Shown here: piece by piece, positions 37,493-49,890 of the stretch
How positions within the stretch are numbered: the stretch's first letter is position 1
How the letters are laid out: every line of letters starts with the position of its first letter
Assembly: GCA_000231825.2 (NCBI GenBank)
Contig: JH720327.1
Span: 146,937 to 210,936 of the forward strand
Length of the DNA: 64,000 nucleotides
Source of the DNA: Tetrahymena elliotti 4EA
Taxonomy: Eukaryota; Ciliophora; Oligohymenophorea; Hymenostomatida; Tetrahymenidae
Reading direction: 5' to 3'
Made by a program: the position numbers and the translations under genes
The notes under the pieces: generated by a model
The model's database searches: none
What the model was told of the DNA's origin: nothing
Seen by the model: the letters and a program-made list of their open reading frames with translations, nothing else

Positions 37493-39455
37493 TCAAAAAA
37501 CAAGAGAAGCGAATTTAACTTTCTTCATCTCGTATGAGAGTCTCTGCAAATAAGGTTCTCCTATACCATTTGACCTTTATTAGTAAATGTTTTATAAAAT
37601 AAATTTTAAGTATTTAAATATGAGTTACCCTCTGATACTTAATTAAAATGAGTTAAACTCTCTAGCTATTAAAATGGATAAGAAGTAATTTAAACTTTGT
37701 TCTGTCAACTAGCCACCTTCTCGATACCAGCTTTTATACAATTTTAATATTTTAAAATTAATAAAAACCATTTGGTTTTAAGCTTACCAATTCAAGTTGA
37801 GATTTATATTTTTAAGGTTTGGCTATAACTTCAATTTTGAAGCAAGGAGCTTCATTCCTTCATCATTCACAGAATGATCATTACATCTATTAAAATATAT
37901 TTTATATTATCAATAATATTAAAATTTAAATAAAAATGAGTACTCAGGTAATTGCAGATCAATAGACTCAAGACTTTTAAACTATGTGATGGAATCAGAC
38001 AATTAGATGAAATTTTTATTTTTTATATTATTCCATCTTTAATTTATAAATGATAAAAATTAAATGATAATTTTTCATATTTAAATTTTACTTTCCTAAA
38101 AAAAGAGTAAGAGCTTCAAGCTATCTAAGATTTAATATTGCCTTTAAAATCGCATCAAATCTATCTTAATTCTCATCTGCTTCTCCTTCATTGTTTATAT
38201 TCCATCTTAAAAATATTTAGATTGAAACATTTATTCATTTGATATTTTTGTAAATTATTTACTTAAACAGATTTAAAACCAATATTTTTAAGTTTTAACA
38301 TGGAGTGAGAATCAATTAAATTTACTAGAAGCTATCAAATGTAATATTTTACCAACTTTTTATTGTTAAAATTATAAGAATGGAGTTTGGTTATTATTAA
38401 ATTACCTGTTAAAATTGAGTAAAAGCGACTGCAAATTTTATCCGTGTTTTTCAGTGAAGTTTTAAATGCAGTTTAAGCTGTATTTATTTTGACCTATTTT
38501 GCTAAAAATTAAGTTAAAAAACAAAGCAATACATTTATTATTGAAATTACCCAGGAATATCAAAGTAAGTGATCTATGGATTAGATAAATTTTTTAGATA
38601 TTCTTCTGTTTGTTTCCTTTTTATTTTACATAAATTTATTTAATTTTTATGAAATGCAAATAATGGCCATATTTACTCTATGTAGTGTACCCATATTTTA
38701 GTTGAGTTTGATGGTAGAGTAATAAGATTTTAATCTGTATAAATATTGGCAAAAGCTAATTAGTCTTCAAAGCATGAAGTATTTTTAAATTTAATATTTG
38801 CCAGTTCAAAGCATTGTTCTAGCTATAATTAGCAATTTTTAAGTTTGGAATCATAAAATTATAAAAAATATGTAATTTAGTTTGAAATATGTTGTAATTT
38901 AGGTGAGTTTGAATCTATTTCAAATTCTCCGTTGTATTCTCGCACGTTATCGAAAATATTTTTAATTCTAAAATTCATTCCTTTTTATGTGCTTTCCTTC
39001 CAGTGTTTCCCAATTAAAGATTGCTCTATTTGATGGTAGATTTATTAAGATGGATTAGGACTTTCTTTAATGAGTTATTTCATATTATCAATAGAGGATT
39101 TTGTATCTTTGTAAAGCTGTTTGACAGTTTTAAAGAGAATTTCTATCTCAAATAATAAATTATCCATTTACTTCATTTTATCGCTTATAATTTTATCTTT
39201 TTCCAAGAGACCTTCTTTACTTAAATTGAAATCCTATGTCTCTCCAGCCATTTCATTAATTAAAATATGATATAATTTAGTGATTTCTATATTATCATGA
39301 CCTTTATGATCATATTTAAGACAAATAGAGCAAATAGTTGAAAGTCTTTATTCACAAGTAGGCTCTAAACATACATATCTTATTCTTACTTCATGCTATT
39401 TACAATTGCAAAAAGATTTTGCATCAACAAATCCCTTTAAACAAGCTAAATCCAT
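37493..39455 (-). CDS. Zinc-finger (B-box-like) plus leucine-rich-repeat protein, one repeat per exon
   Basis: Eight minus-strand exons: 38551-39455, 38406-38501, 38263-38355, 38092-38205, 37944-38036, 37788-37886, 37629-37730, 37493-37574; 527 residues. Residues ~16-60 carry a Cys/His cluster (FCNCKQHE, VCLEPTCEQ, CSICLKYDHKGHD) like the B-box-type fingers common in ciliate proteins. Coiled coil follows to about 140 and a mixed region to about 300. Each later internal exon (93-102 nt, one of 114) encodes one LRR-like unit with a hydrophobic ladder, e.g. CQNLKILVLNLF, LRQLEALTLFL, FKSLESIDLQLP, QPNLKNINLNLNW. All seven introns are phase 2. It is probably a protein-interaction adaptor; substrate unknown. 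The TGA at 37493 ends a shorter final unit, so a further 3' exon is not excluded. Confidence 0.82.
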
Positions 39456-39835
39456 AATTATTCGAAAAAGAAAAGTTAATAAATTTGATAAGTTCTATTT
39501 TTAAGTTATTAAAAAAATCTTACTTATTCTAACTAACTATGGTAAGAGGTATTTATTTCTATCAAAATTTATCTTTTTATAACCTAAAATATTTTCAACA
39601 CAAAAAAAATAAAAATGAAAATATTTTAAGAAATTTGGTTTTAAGGAAATGACTGGTGAAATATGAGCTTTTTTTGATGAAAATTAACTCTAAATTCATT
39701 TTGATAATGTTGCAAAATTTGAAATAATATTACTTATTGTTATTAAATAAATATTTAATTATTTAAAAGAGAAAGATATTATTAATTATATCTAAAATTT
39801 TACTTTTAAGAATAACATCAATCAATCAACAAGAA
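39456..39835. other. Divergent promoter region, LRR gene / BBS2
   Basis: 380 bp between start codons of divergent genes; must hold both promoters. No specific element recognised. Confidence 0.6.
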
Positions 39836-42800
39836 ATGTTTACTTAAGCCTTTAGTTTCAATTTGTAGAATCCTGTTCAAGAATAGCTAGCAACTATAGT
39901 TAGATTGGATGGAGTTACTCCTACATTAGCATGCGTTTCAGTAGGTGGAAAAGTGTTTTTATATACTCCATAAGGTGTTTCAGATGATAATAAATAATAG
40001 CAAGTTTAATTTTTAAATTTGAATAAGAACATCAAATCAATAGTAAGTTCAAGATTCCATGGCGAAAATGAAAAGGAGGAATTACTACTTGGTTCTTAAA
40101 ATACTTTATTAGCTTATGATGTAGTTTAAAATAGCGAAAGATTCTACAAAGATATTGAAGATGGCATTAATGTTATCTAATTTACTTCAGAAATGTCAGG
40201 GTAATTAATAAAATGAATTTAGATTTATTTAGTCTTAATTCTTTGAGCGATAAGCAGCAAAGCAAAAAATCCTAGAAAAGGAAATTAATTTATTTTTAAT
40301 TATAATTTAGTTCTGAAAAATCATTGGCTATTGTAGGAGGTAATTGTAGTATTTTAGGTTTCACTGAAGATGGTGAAGAAGGATATTGGAATGTAGCAAG
40401 TGATATTGTAACTTCAATAGGATTTAGTGATATTGATGGTGATGGAAAATTAGAATTAATTGTTGGTTCTGCAGATAATTAAATCAGAGTTTTTAAAGGT
40501 GAAGAAATCTTGTATGAATTTTAAGAAGCAGCTAAGCCATTAATTATTTCAAGAATGAATAAAACTCGTTTTGCCTTTGGCTTAGAAAACGGTATGGTAG
40601 GTGTATATGTTAAAAAAACCAGAAAGTGGCGTGCAAAGAGCTCATTAAAACCCATTGCAGTTTAATTATCTGATTTTGGAAATTTAAAAGAAGGTAGAAG
40701 AAATATTATTGATGAATATATATATTAAATATTGTTTATTTATTGAAAAGGATATCGTCCTTTAGTTGTTGGAAGATAAAATGGTTAAATAGAAATCAGA
40801 CATGATGGAACAGGAGAAACTTTACATAAATTATAATTAGGAGGACCTATTTCTAAAATTATAAGAGATGATTTCAGATAAGATGGAACTAGATAAATTA
40901 TTTGTATTCTATCAGACGGCCAAGTAAAAGGTTTTGTAATTACCCCAAGATAAGAGCTTTTAGCAGAACATGCAACGTAATAATTTTAAATACAACAAAG
41001 GATTTTTATTTTCTAATATAATTTCTATAAAATAATTTGCAATAAATTATTGATTTTTATTAAATTTCAATTTTAGAATGCTTGCAAATTCAAAAGAAAA
41101 ATAGAATTATCAAAATGAATAATAAATAGCAAACAATTTTTTAATCTAAAGGGAAATAAATTTTAAACACTATAAAAATAATTTAATTTTTACTCAAAAC
41201 AGATTTAAAATGATTTATTGAGGAAGAATCATTTAATGTCATTATAAAAGTTATATTGAAACCTATTTTAAGATTTTTAATAATTCAATATAAGATTTTA
41301 ATCTTAAAATATATTTTCAATGATATTTTGATAAAACTAGCTAGCTCGCAAATCTTACAGCCCATAAATTTTTTAAAAAGTTTTGGAAATGAGGTCCCAG
41401 ATGGGAATTCATCAGTATTATAAGGTCCTAGATGAGACCCCCCCCCCAAATAATAAAAGGAATAACTTTTTAATTATTTGAATCAACAAATTTATTTTGT
41501 GAAATTATTTTATTTCAAAATTTAGCTTTTGATTGATTTAAAAAATTTTTTGAATATTTTAAAAGTGTTGAGTAAAAAACTGATTTACATAATGAATTAG
41601 AAGAGCTGACTAAGAAGAAAGAGATTTTAGTTTAAAAAGTAAACTCTCTGAAGGAGTCATTAAAAGAAAAGTAATAAAATTCTGAATCTACTCTTTTGCC
41701 TCAGGGAACATAATTAGGTAAATTCCAAAAAAATACCTTGTTAATATTATTTTAATTGATTTTAAAAATCTAAAAATATTTTAATTTATTAATAAAAGCT
41801 AATATATTTAAGATCAATCCAAAGACTAAATAGGTTGAATTGGTTGTTTAATGCACAAAAGGACTCTATATAAAAAATGCTATTTTGTTTTGTGATAAGC
41901 TTTTTGATGGAAGAGAGAGTTTCTTTTATTGTCCTTAGAAAATAAAAAATACTATAAATGTTCCACTTAATGTAAAGAAAAATGTCAGTGAAAGCGTTTA
42001 GGTAAGAATTTAGAGATATTTTGAGAAGAATTTTCTTTATTTTTATTATGGGATAAATAGGTGAAATGCATGGTCGGAACTAGCACTCAGAGTGATAGTT
42101 TTTAAGTTTTCAGTTTTAGTTGTGTTTTACCTAAGTTTTCTAGATACCTATATTTAGAGAGTTTTGAAAAGCATAATTTAGATGAACCTGCATCTTTTAT
42201 TACTATGTAGATTAATGAAAGAATTCCTCGTTTTGTAAAATGGATGCAATAAAGTTTCATCTTTGATGAGAAAGTAGCAGAAGTACTAGAATAGAACTAG
42301 CAGGAAATGACAGCTAGATTCGTGAACATATATACAAATGAAACCATAGAAATTATAGTAAATTAAGTAAAAGCAACTGTGTAAATAAAATGTGATGATA
42401 TAGAAGTTGCTGGAGACTTGATTTAGGATATGTGCTAATATAATAATATCACAGAATTGGAATCATAGGGATAATTTCCTAAAGAAATGGAGAAATTTAA
42501 AGAAGTTTTGCATAAGGTTGAATGTAAATAACTATATATAAGCCTGATTTATTCTGATGAAATTTCTAAAATTCTTATTACACTTTTTGATTTATTTAAA
42601 AGTATTTAATAAACTTTTATTAAGTTTGAGTAATTGGTCAGATTTAAAAAGCAAAATTTGAATTCAATTTTTAAAATAATCAGAATGAACAGTTTACTTT
42701 TTTCAAATAAATTGATAAACAAATGATGCAATTTACTCAATCATAATTATAATTTTCTAATAAAAGAATACAGCTCAGCAAGGATGAATATTACTGCTGA

Positions 42801-43125
42801 CATTGCTGATTCGGTTTAAATGGTCAAAACATTTATCGTCAAAGCAGAGGATGCCAGAATCTTGGGTGACATGAAATTTATGAAAAAATACTACACAGAC
42901 GTAATGGTTTAGAACAAGAATTTAATGACCGAACTAGTAAAACGCAAGACTAATAATGATATTCTAATGTCTTCACTAAAAGAAGTAAACTCTATGATAA
43001 GTAAGGCTTCAAATCTCAGACTTGGATAATTTAAATCAAAGGTGACAACTTTATGTAGAACCGCTGTTAAGAATAAAGATCTTTTCTAGCTGATCAGGAT
43101 TATTGAATACGGGTCAGAGCATTGA
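39836..43125 (+). CDS. BBS2: BBSome subunit BBS2
   Basis: Seven exons: 39836-40200, 40311-40693, 40751-40976, 41566-41717, 41799-42001, 42061-42523, 42767-43125; 716 residues, about the length of human BBS2 (721). The N-terminal beta-propeller matches throughout (LLLGSQNTLLAYDV, LAIVGGNCSILGF, GFSDIDGDGKLELIVGS, NGMVGVYVKKTRKWR, GQNG-type repeats). It is followed by coiled coil (DLHNELEELTKKKE), GAE/platform-type segments and the conserved C-terminal helices (ITADIADSVQ, AEDARILGDMKFM, NKDLFQLIRIIEYG). BBS2 is a core subunit of the BBSome, the coat-like complex that moves membrane proteins in and out of cilia, as expected in a ciliate. The 589-nt intron 40977-41565 contains a GC-rich patch and a C10 run. 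Confidence 0.95.
41391..41447. repeat. GC-rich imperfect direct repeat and C10 tract inside a BBS2 intron
   Basis: Two copies of a GGTCCYAGATGRGA motif (41394-41407 and 41424-41437) lie 30 bp apart. The first contains a self-complementary TCCCA/TGGGA. The second runs straight into ten C residues (41438-41447). The GC content is very unlike the surrounding intron. Confidence 0.75.
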
Positions 43126-43581
43126 GGCTTTAGAAAGTTGATTCTGTCTGTCTGTTTGTTAATTAAAAAAAGTTGTTTGTTTGTATATATTGTACCAGAT
43201 TGTGATTAAAGATGATTTGAGATTAGCAAGTTTTTTTGATTAATTTATTTTGCTTTATTTAATAATATTATCAATTTGAATAAATGCTATCTAATTTGGA
43301 GGGAAAGTAATTAAAGCAAGAGAATTTCTTAATCGAGGAGTTGTTTGTTAATTTCATTTTCAGTAATAAATAACAGTTTGGAAAAAATTTTGATTAAATA
43401 ATTTATTTCTAAGACTTTTTGTATGGTATAATTTTATTTTGAGTTTAATTTAATTAACAGATATTTCTAAAAACAATCAAAATTTTTAGAATTGACAAAA
43501 GCTATGATGAATTTTATTTTTCAGAGTAAGAATTTTGTGTAAGAAACAAAGAATTTTTCAATTTCTTTAATTTTTACTGAA
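43126..43581. other. Intergenic AT-rich spacer
   Basis: About 450 bp after BBS2; no gene recognised. Confidence 0.5.
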
Positions 43582-43949
43582 ATGCATTAAATACAAGAAA
43601 ATAAGTAATCTATTGTATTGGTTATATTTCATGATTTTCATGTTAAACTAAATCTATCTCAAGTTAATTCACTCTCCATATTCTTTTTTCTAGCTAGACT
43701 CAAATTGCTCTCGGAATTTTATAAAGAGCACTCATAAATCCATTTTAAGCTCTATAGATTACACGATTTACTTTTATAAAATGTTCAAAAAAATTAACCT
43801 CAAAGAATAAGATGAAATTATTTATAGTTCAACAAAGTTTAAGGTTAGATCTTCACTCTACATTTGATTTTTTGTCTCTGTAAAAATTACATTTTGTTAA
43901 TAAAAAATAATTTTAGTTTTTGAGATACAAGTATGGTTAGTGTGATTGA
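43582..43949 (+). CDS. Small three-exon gene, unknown 71-residue protein
   Basis: Exons 43582-43614, 43694-43843 and 43917-43949 join in phase 0. They use canonical GT...AG introns (acceptors TTTTTTCTAG and ATTTTAG) and end at TGA. The central exon is noticeably less AT-rich than its flanks. The protein starts MHQIQENK and continues with DSNCSRNFIKSTHKS and FYKMFKKINLKEQDE; it ends YGQCD. It is basic, with two cysteines and no signal peptide or obvious membrane helix. I do not recognise the family. The gene was deduced only from splice-consistent composition, so it could be spurious. It sits between BBS2 and the fatty acid hydroxylase on the same strand. Confidence 0.4.
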
Positions 43950-44302
43950 TGCATGCATCAAAGTAAAATAGAAAAATCTTTTTTATTTGGTAACTTGTAT
44001 GTTTTTGAAATAAATCTAAAAAAATGTAAAATTGATTGATTCCTAACCAAATTAAATTTAATTAATATCATTGCTTGATTGATTGCTTTTTTGATTGCTC
44101 ATCTGCTTGCTTGCTTGCTTGTTTTTTTGGTATAAAAGGTTGCTTTTGACTCTTACTGAAATCTTTGTAATAAGATAGATTCCTGCTAATGTTAATTAAT
44201 TTAATTATTCACAATTAAAGCTAAAAGCTCTATAATTAATTAATAAAAAAATTGAAGATTTTGTATAAATCATAAAAAAAAGAATAACTAACTTTTAATA
44301 TT

Positions 44303-45885
44303 ATGGCCACCAGAAGAATTGTAAGCGAAGTTAAAGAGCACCCAGGTGTTTAAAAATTTGAAAATGTCTAGGAATTGGAAAAGCATTTACAATAGCCTAC
44401 AGATAGACTTTTATGTTCTTACTAGCACGGCGTCTATGATGTCACAGACTTTTTACCTGACCATCCAGGTAATCAATTCATATACATTTCAAACTAAATC
44501 AGCAAAATACGCATCAAATATATCCTAATAAATGCAAACACTATTCTCCCTACCCTTCCACTAATAAACCCACTTCATATATGATGGGGTAAATCCACTG
44601 TCGCAAATTGAAAAAGCATCATTGAAAATGGAAGCATAATTAGTGCAAAATATAAAAATACTAAGAAAGAAAAATTAAAAGAGCAGCGATTGAATTAAAA
44701 ATAATACAAAAAAAGCAAATGGATAATAGAATAGTGGAAATTCCATCATCTATTATGATTAGCATTGATCTACTTTTTGGGATCTTATCATATTATAAAT
44801 AGTAGAAAAAAAAACAAAACAAAAATATTATTTAGAAGGGAAATTAATTGATATTTTGATAAAAAAAATAAAGGTGGTAAAGAACTCATTGAGAAATACA
44901 AAGGTAAAGACATAACAGTTATATTCAAGGATGAAAACAGCCATCCTCACTCTTAAAACGCAAAGAGAATCTTAGCTTAATACAAGACTGGTGAAGTAGC
45001 TGGGGATAATTCTGAAAGCATGAGAGAAGGAGAAGAAAGGCCTTATCCTTTAAGAGTAGGAAAGATTCTTTACTTCGATGACTTCTAAATTGATTTATCA
45101 AAGGGTTATTTCTATCAAATTTGGAAACTTTCTTATAAGTAATATTTGGAAGTTATTGATAATCCCGTAACCATCCCCTTTTATGTTCCCTTGTTTGATA
45201 GTAAATTCCTTGATCTCTTCTCTAGAAATAAATGGTACACCATCCTTGCTATTTGGATTCCTATTGCAATTTATCACTTATACTTGGGTCTTACTTTTGA
45301 TTATAATGTTAATTCAGCCATAGATAACTACGTCAAGTTCTCTAGTTCTTCTTTCTCCTATCTAGCCGTCATCTCTGTTTTAGCCTTTGCTGTCTTCTGC
45401 TGGACTCTTGCTGAATACTCTCTTCACAGATTCTTATTCCACATGGAAAAGTGGATGCCCGATCAAGCCTTATACAGATATCTTGCATTTATTATCCACG
45501 GTGTTCATCATGCTCTTCCTATGGATGGGTAACTAATTAATTAATGAATAATATTATTATATTTCTAAATTACATTTATTTCAATTTATATAGAGAAAGA
45601 TTAGTCTTCCCTCCTTCTCTAGGTGCTATGATGTATTATGTCCTTACCACTGTTATTTATACCTTCTTACCTGGTAATGCTGGAAGAATCTTCGTCACTG
45701 GCTTTATTGGTGGTTATCTTTACTATGATATGATGCACTACTATTTACATCACTGCAACCCTCAAATCGAATACTTTAAAAATTTAAAATCAAACCACAA
45801 CAAGCATCACTATGTCAGCGATGCCAAAGGTTTTGGTATTACCAATAAAATTTGGGATTATCTCTTTGATACTAAATTCAACTGA
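44303..45885 (+). CDS. Fatty acid 2-hydroxylase (cytochrome b5 + FA hydroxylase domains)
   Basis: Three exons (44303-44468, 44874-45528, 45594-45885) encode 370 residues, like human FA2H (372) and yeast Scs7. The N-terminal cytochrome b5 domain has the heme motif HPGG (54-57, split by the first intron) and a second heme histidine in HPHSQNA. The membrane hydroxylase domain carries the di-iron histidine boxes: His240/His245 (EYSLHRFLFH), HGVHH (264-268), HYYLHH (322-327) and HNKHH (342-346). DGERLVFPP is a family hallmark. Known reaction: O2- and b5-dependent 2-hydroxylation of very-long-chain acyl groups for ceramides in the ER. Exons 2-3 use many C-ending codons, suggesting good expression. 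Confidence 0.95.
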
Positions 45886-46891
45886 TATAAATAATACCAA
45901 TCTTAACTTATATAAAAAAGGTTTCCTTCAATTTTACAAAACCAAGCACTTCATTCTTAATTTTAAATATTTAGTTAGTAGTTATTTAGTTAGTTATATA
46001 TTTTTCATTCAATATTCTTTGATTTATTGTGAAAACACATTTCATCATTCTTCATTTATTAATTCATTCATTTTAATTTTTCAAATTAAAACTAAATTTC
46101 AAAAATTTGTTTTGATTTCATTCATACAATTTTTTATTTAAAAAAATTCAAAATTAAAAATCTTCACACTTATCTTATTTCATACAATTATTTTTGATGT
46201 TTTTTATTTGCAGAGAAAATGTATGATTGATCAATCATCTTCAAAATTTTATTTTTGATGACTGACTAATATTTTTACTTTAATATAACCAAAAACATCA
46301 GAATTTTATTCCAGTAAATGTAATTGATATATACTATTTATTTGTAAGTAAAGGATACTTATAATTTTAATTAATTTAACTCCAATCATCATCATCATGT
46401 TAATTAAGTTTTAAAATTTTCAAACACTATAAAAATTTGTTCAGCTTTATTAATTAATTATCAATTATTAAAGATTAATCAAAATATTTACATTTACTTT
46501 TATTTAAAAAAATATTAAATAATAATTGGTCTTTAATTAATTTGCTTATGCTTTTATTATCCTAAAATCTTCAAAGTCAAATTCATTTACATTACTTTTA
46601 CTTTTTAAAAGATATTTTTCAGAAATTTTAAGAAGATAATTAATTGATTTTAAAAATAATAAAGCTTATCTTTAAAAAATGTTATGAATCAACTTTTCAC
46701 AAATCATGATTATTAAATTTTATTTAATGTAAGCCCAAACAATATCTTGTTTGGAAGAAAATAAAAATTTATATTTATAAAATAATAAATTAATTTTTGA
46801 GAGATTTTTCTGATTTTTAAAAAATTGAATACTAAATTTAAACAGTTTTTAATACAAAAAATAAATTTCTAATTCTTCATTTTTTAATAGA
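45886..46891. other. Intergenic region between convergent genes
   Basis: About 1 kb, AT-rich; no gene recognised. Confidence 0.5.
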
Positions 46892-48076
46892 TCAGTTACT
46901 AAGGCCATTGCAGTTAACGTTGTTAGGATAAACTACTTGGTCAATGTAGAAATTATTTTGAGATGATCCAGTCAGTTGCTATTGAACGAATTGATTTAAT
47001 ACATTAGAAACAGTGTAATTAGAGTTCATTGGTACTTCCCAATTAGAACCTGTATAAGTGACTGCTGATGTTGAAAACACATGATGCAAACACGAAATTG
47101 CCCAGATTCCCCAGTTAGGCTTTTAAGCTTAGACTGATTGCAATTAGGTGTATATAAGGTTTCTTAAAAGTTCAACTCTTTATATTTCTTAGCTGGTACA
47201 GTTCTCAAGTCCTTCAGTTTCTGTAATGCAAGTGACTTACAACTAATTCTTCAGCACATAGGAATCATAGAGCGAATTTATAATGAAAACAGGTACAGGT
47301 ATTTAATCGATGATATATTATGGCTAGAGACATCTGTAAACTAAATCATTCTAATAGAGGTATGGACATCCTTAGGGCTATATGATACTTCTATTATTGT
47401 TAGTTAGTAAATCTATTTATTTATATTGCTATGATTTATCAATTAAAGGAATATCAACAAAAAATCCTGAATCAGGAGCAGCAATCATTTTTACGCTAGG
47501 ATTTAGAATATTTCTTAAGTACTAGTTCCAGAAGAAGGCTCCCATACCTCCAGCAGATCCACCTGATAAGACTACCATACTTGATGATTGAATGTTATAA
47601 TTCTATATCAGATAATTAAATATTTCAACCATATTGTCATAACCTTTGAAGTACAAAGTGGTATTTTTATAGGAAATTTAAGTACTTCCCTGATAAAGGA
47701 ATCCATCACAGTATTAAATGTATATCTTATTCCAGTTGTAGAAAGTAGGATTTTTATTAGGATTACTGCTTAAATTACCAGAATTTGTAGCAGTCTAAGC
47801 CCAGTAGTTACTTGAGCCTAGTGAGGTCTTTGATCTTTAATAGCAATCTTCAAGTAATTTTAGCAAAGTAGTTCCTTAGCAGAGTCCACCTCCTTGTAAG
47901 TAAATTAAGTACTTATTTGAGCCATCACCAGATCCTTAAAAGAAATAAAAGCCAACGGGAGAACCATCCAAACATTTAGCTGACTAAGCATTAGGGATCA
48001 ATACAAGTTAACCTTGTTAGGAAGAAACAAAGGCTATTAATGACAAGAGGAAGATACAAAATATGAATTATTTCAT
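46892..48076 (-). CDS. Secreted pectinacetylesterase/Notum-like hydrolase, copy A
   Basis: Intronless, 394 residues, from ATG (complement of 48074-48076) to TGA at 46892. Signal peptide MKQFIFCIFLLSLIAFVSS. Family landmarks are KCLDGSP, LIYLQGGGLC (oxyanion region), nucleophile motif SGGSAGG, AAPDSGFF, the acid in INSLYDSY and the base in SCLHHVFS. This completes a Ser-Asp-His triad of the PAE/Notum alpha/beta-hydrolase family. Members deacetylate pectin or other carbohydrates (plants, bacteria) or palmitoleoylated Wnt (animal Notum). In a phagotrophic ciliate a lysosomal or secreted carbohydrate esterase is a reasonable inference. It is slightly shorter at the C-terminus than its neighbours (ends NCNGLSN). 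Confidence 0.9.
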
Positions 48077-49890
48077 TTATTTCTTCAATTTTTTATTTTT
48101 TTTATTTAATTAAGTAATCAATTAAATGAATATTATAGATATCATTTAATTTCTTTTTCTTAATTGAAAGTCGAAATCAAATTAAGTTCATATTAAACCT
48201 GAAATATGTTTTTTATTTTATTTTAATAAAATCGACTTGAGCATCATAAATATTAGGTAATCATCTAAATTTTACCATCCAACAATTTAAAGTGATTGAT
48301 TGCTTGTTTATCTTTAATTCGTATTTTCTGCAAATATTAGATCATAATTTTTTTAAAACTAATTCACTTGTGTTGTTCATAAAGTTAATTTTTACTTTTT
48401 GTATAAATCTACATAGACTTAATTGCTAAAAATTTGATAAAATATGTTTGAAATTTTATGATAGATTTTATCTCTTTCAGTAATTTTTATTTCTCCAAAA
48501 GAATGTAAAGGTCGAACGAATATCAAGTATTTTTCAGAATAATTTAAAAATATTAATAATCTTTAAAAAAATGAGCTAATATTTGAGAAAATAAAACATA
48601 AACTATTTATCTTAATTTATAAACAATTAAATAATGTCTATTTCATCTTTCTTTTTTAAAATTCAAATTTTAAAAGATATTATTGTAAAATTACAACTCA
48701 ATTCTGGTTAATTTTTCATCTAAAAAATATATTCAATTTAATTACATATTAAAATTTTTATTGATTCAAGCAAAAGACAAATTGTTATCATTATGTCCAA
48801 AAAATAAGTATGATTACTCAATTAATAATAAACTTAGAATGCATGAGAATATTTAGAGACTTGTTTAATTATGTCAGTCAGTATCTATGTTTCATGATAC
48901 AATTATTCATACCTATCTAAATAACTCATCAAAAGAAAAAATATTAGCCAATAATTACTTTATTTAAAATACAATAAATAATCTGTTTTGATTGGATTAA
49001 GAATTCCGATTAGAATTTATTTTTCCCTACTCAAAAAATACAATTAAAATCAAATTTATTTTTAATATTTCTTTACAGATATCAGGAAATAGAATCTATT
49101 CAAGAATATCTAAAATTGCTTTAATTCTTATTATCTATTTTACTTCTATAAAAATGTTTTATTAAATAGAAAGAAAAAATGGATTTTGTTTGTTGTTCAT
49201 TTTTATTAAAAAAAAATATTGAAAATAAAATTTTTTCATTAAAAATCTATAAAAATTATTGATTCATTCATTCATCATTCAAAATGCTAATTAAAAAATA
49301 AATGGATTTAATTTAATTTATATTATATTTTACTACCTAACTTAAATAATATGTTTTGTATTAAAATAATTATGAGTAATTCACCATTCAAAATGCTAAT
49401 TAAAAAATAAATGGATTTAATTTAATTTATATTATATTTTACTACCTAACTTAAATAATATGTTTTGTATTAAAATAGTTATGAGTAATTCACCATTCAA
49501 AATGCTAATTAAAAAATAAATGGATTTAATTTATATTATATTTTACTAACTAACTTAAATAATATGCTTTGTATTAAAATAATTATGAGCAATTCATTAT
49601 GTTTTGAATGTTTATAGTGTAGAATTAATTTTTTTAATTTTTATGGTTCTAATTTTTTTATTAAATAAAAGAGAGTGCTAATTTGTAATGTAAATATTAT
49701 AATTATTTCTCATCACATATTACTTTTGGTAAATTTATTTGATTGTTTGATATTTATTTAAGGATAATTGGATAATAAGATTTTTGAAAATATTTTTCTT
49801 AATGAATTAAATTAAAAGTGTTTTTAATATTAATTTTTAAGATATTTTGAATACTTTTCTTTATAAATTTTTTATACTAATATTTGATTT
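48077..49890. other. Intergenic region with tandem repeat
   Basis: About 1.8 kb between copies A and B; contains a 109-bp tandem repeat (49276-49595). No gene recognised. Confidence 0.6.
49276..49595. repeat. Tandem repeat, about three copies of a 109-bp unit
   Basis: Units start at 49276, 49385 and 49494 with the shared text CATTCAAAATGCTAATTAAA. The first two are nearly identical. The third lacks about 6 bp inside a TTTAA run and is more diverged at its end. Confidence 0.93.

Noticed and set aside
41077..41215. Possible extra BBS2 exon after the acceptor at 41076
   Set aside because: It stays open and in phase for a while but ends in TGA and does not resemble BBS2; joining 40976 directly to 41566 restores the conserved coiled-coil segment.
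45812..46141. Plus-strand frame overlapping the end of FA2H
   Set aside because: Out of frame with the histidine-box exon and then Phe/Ile-rich noncoding text.
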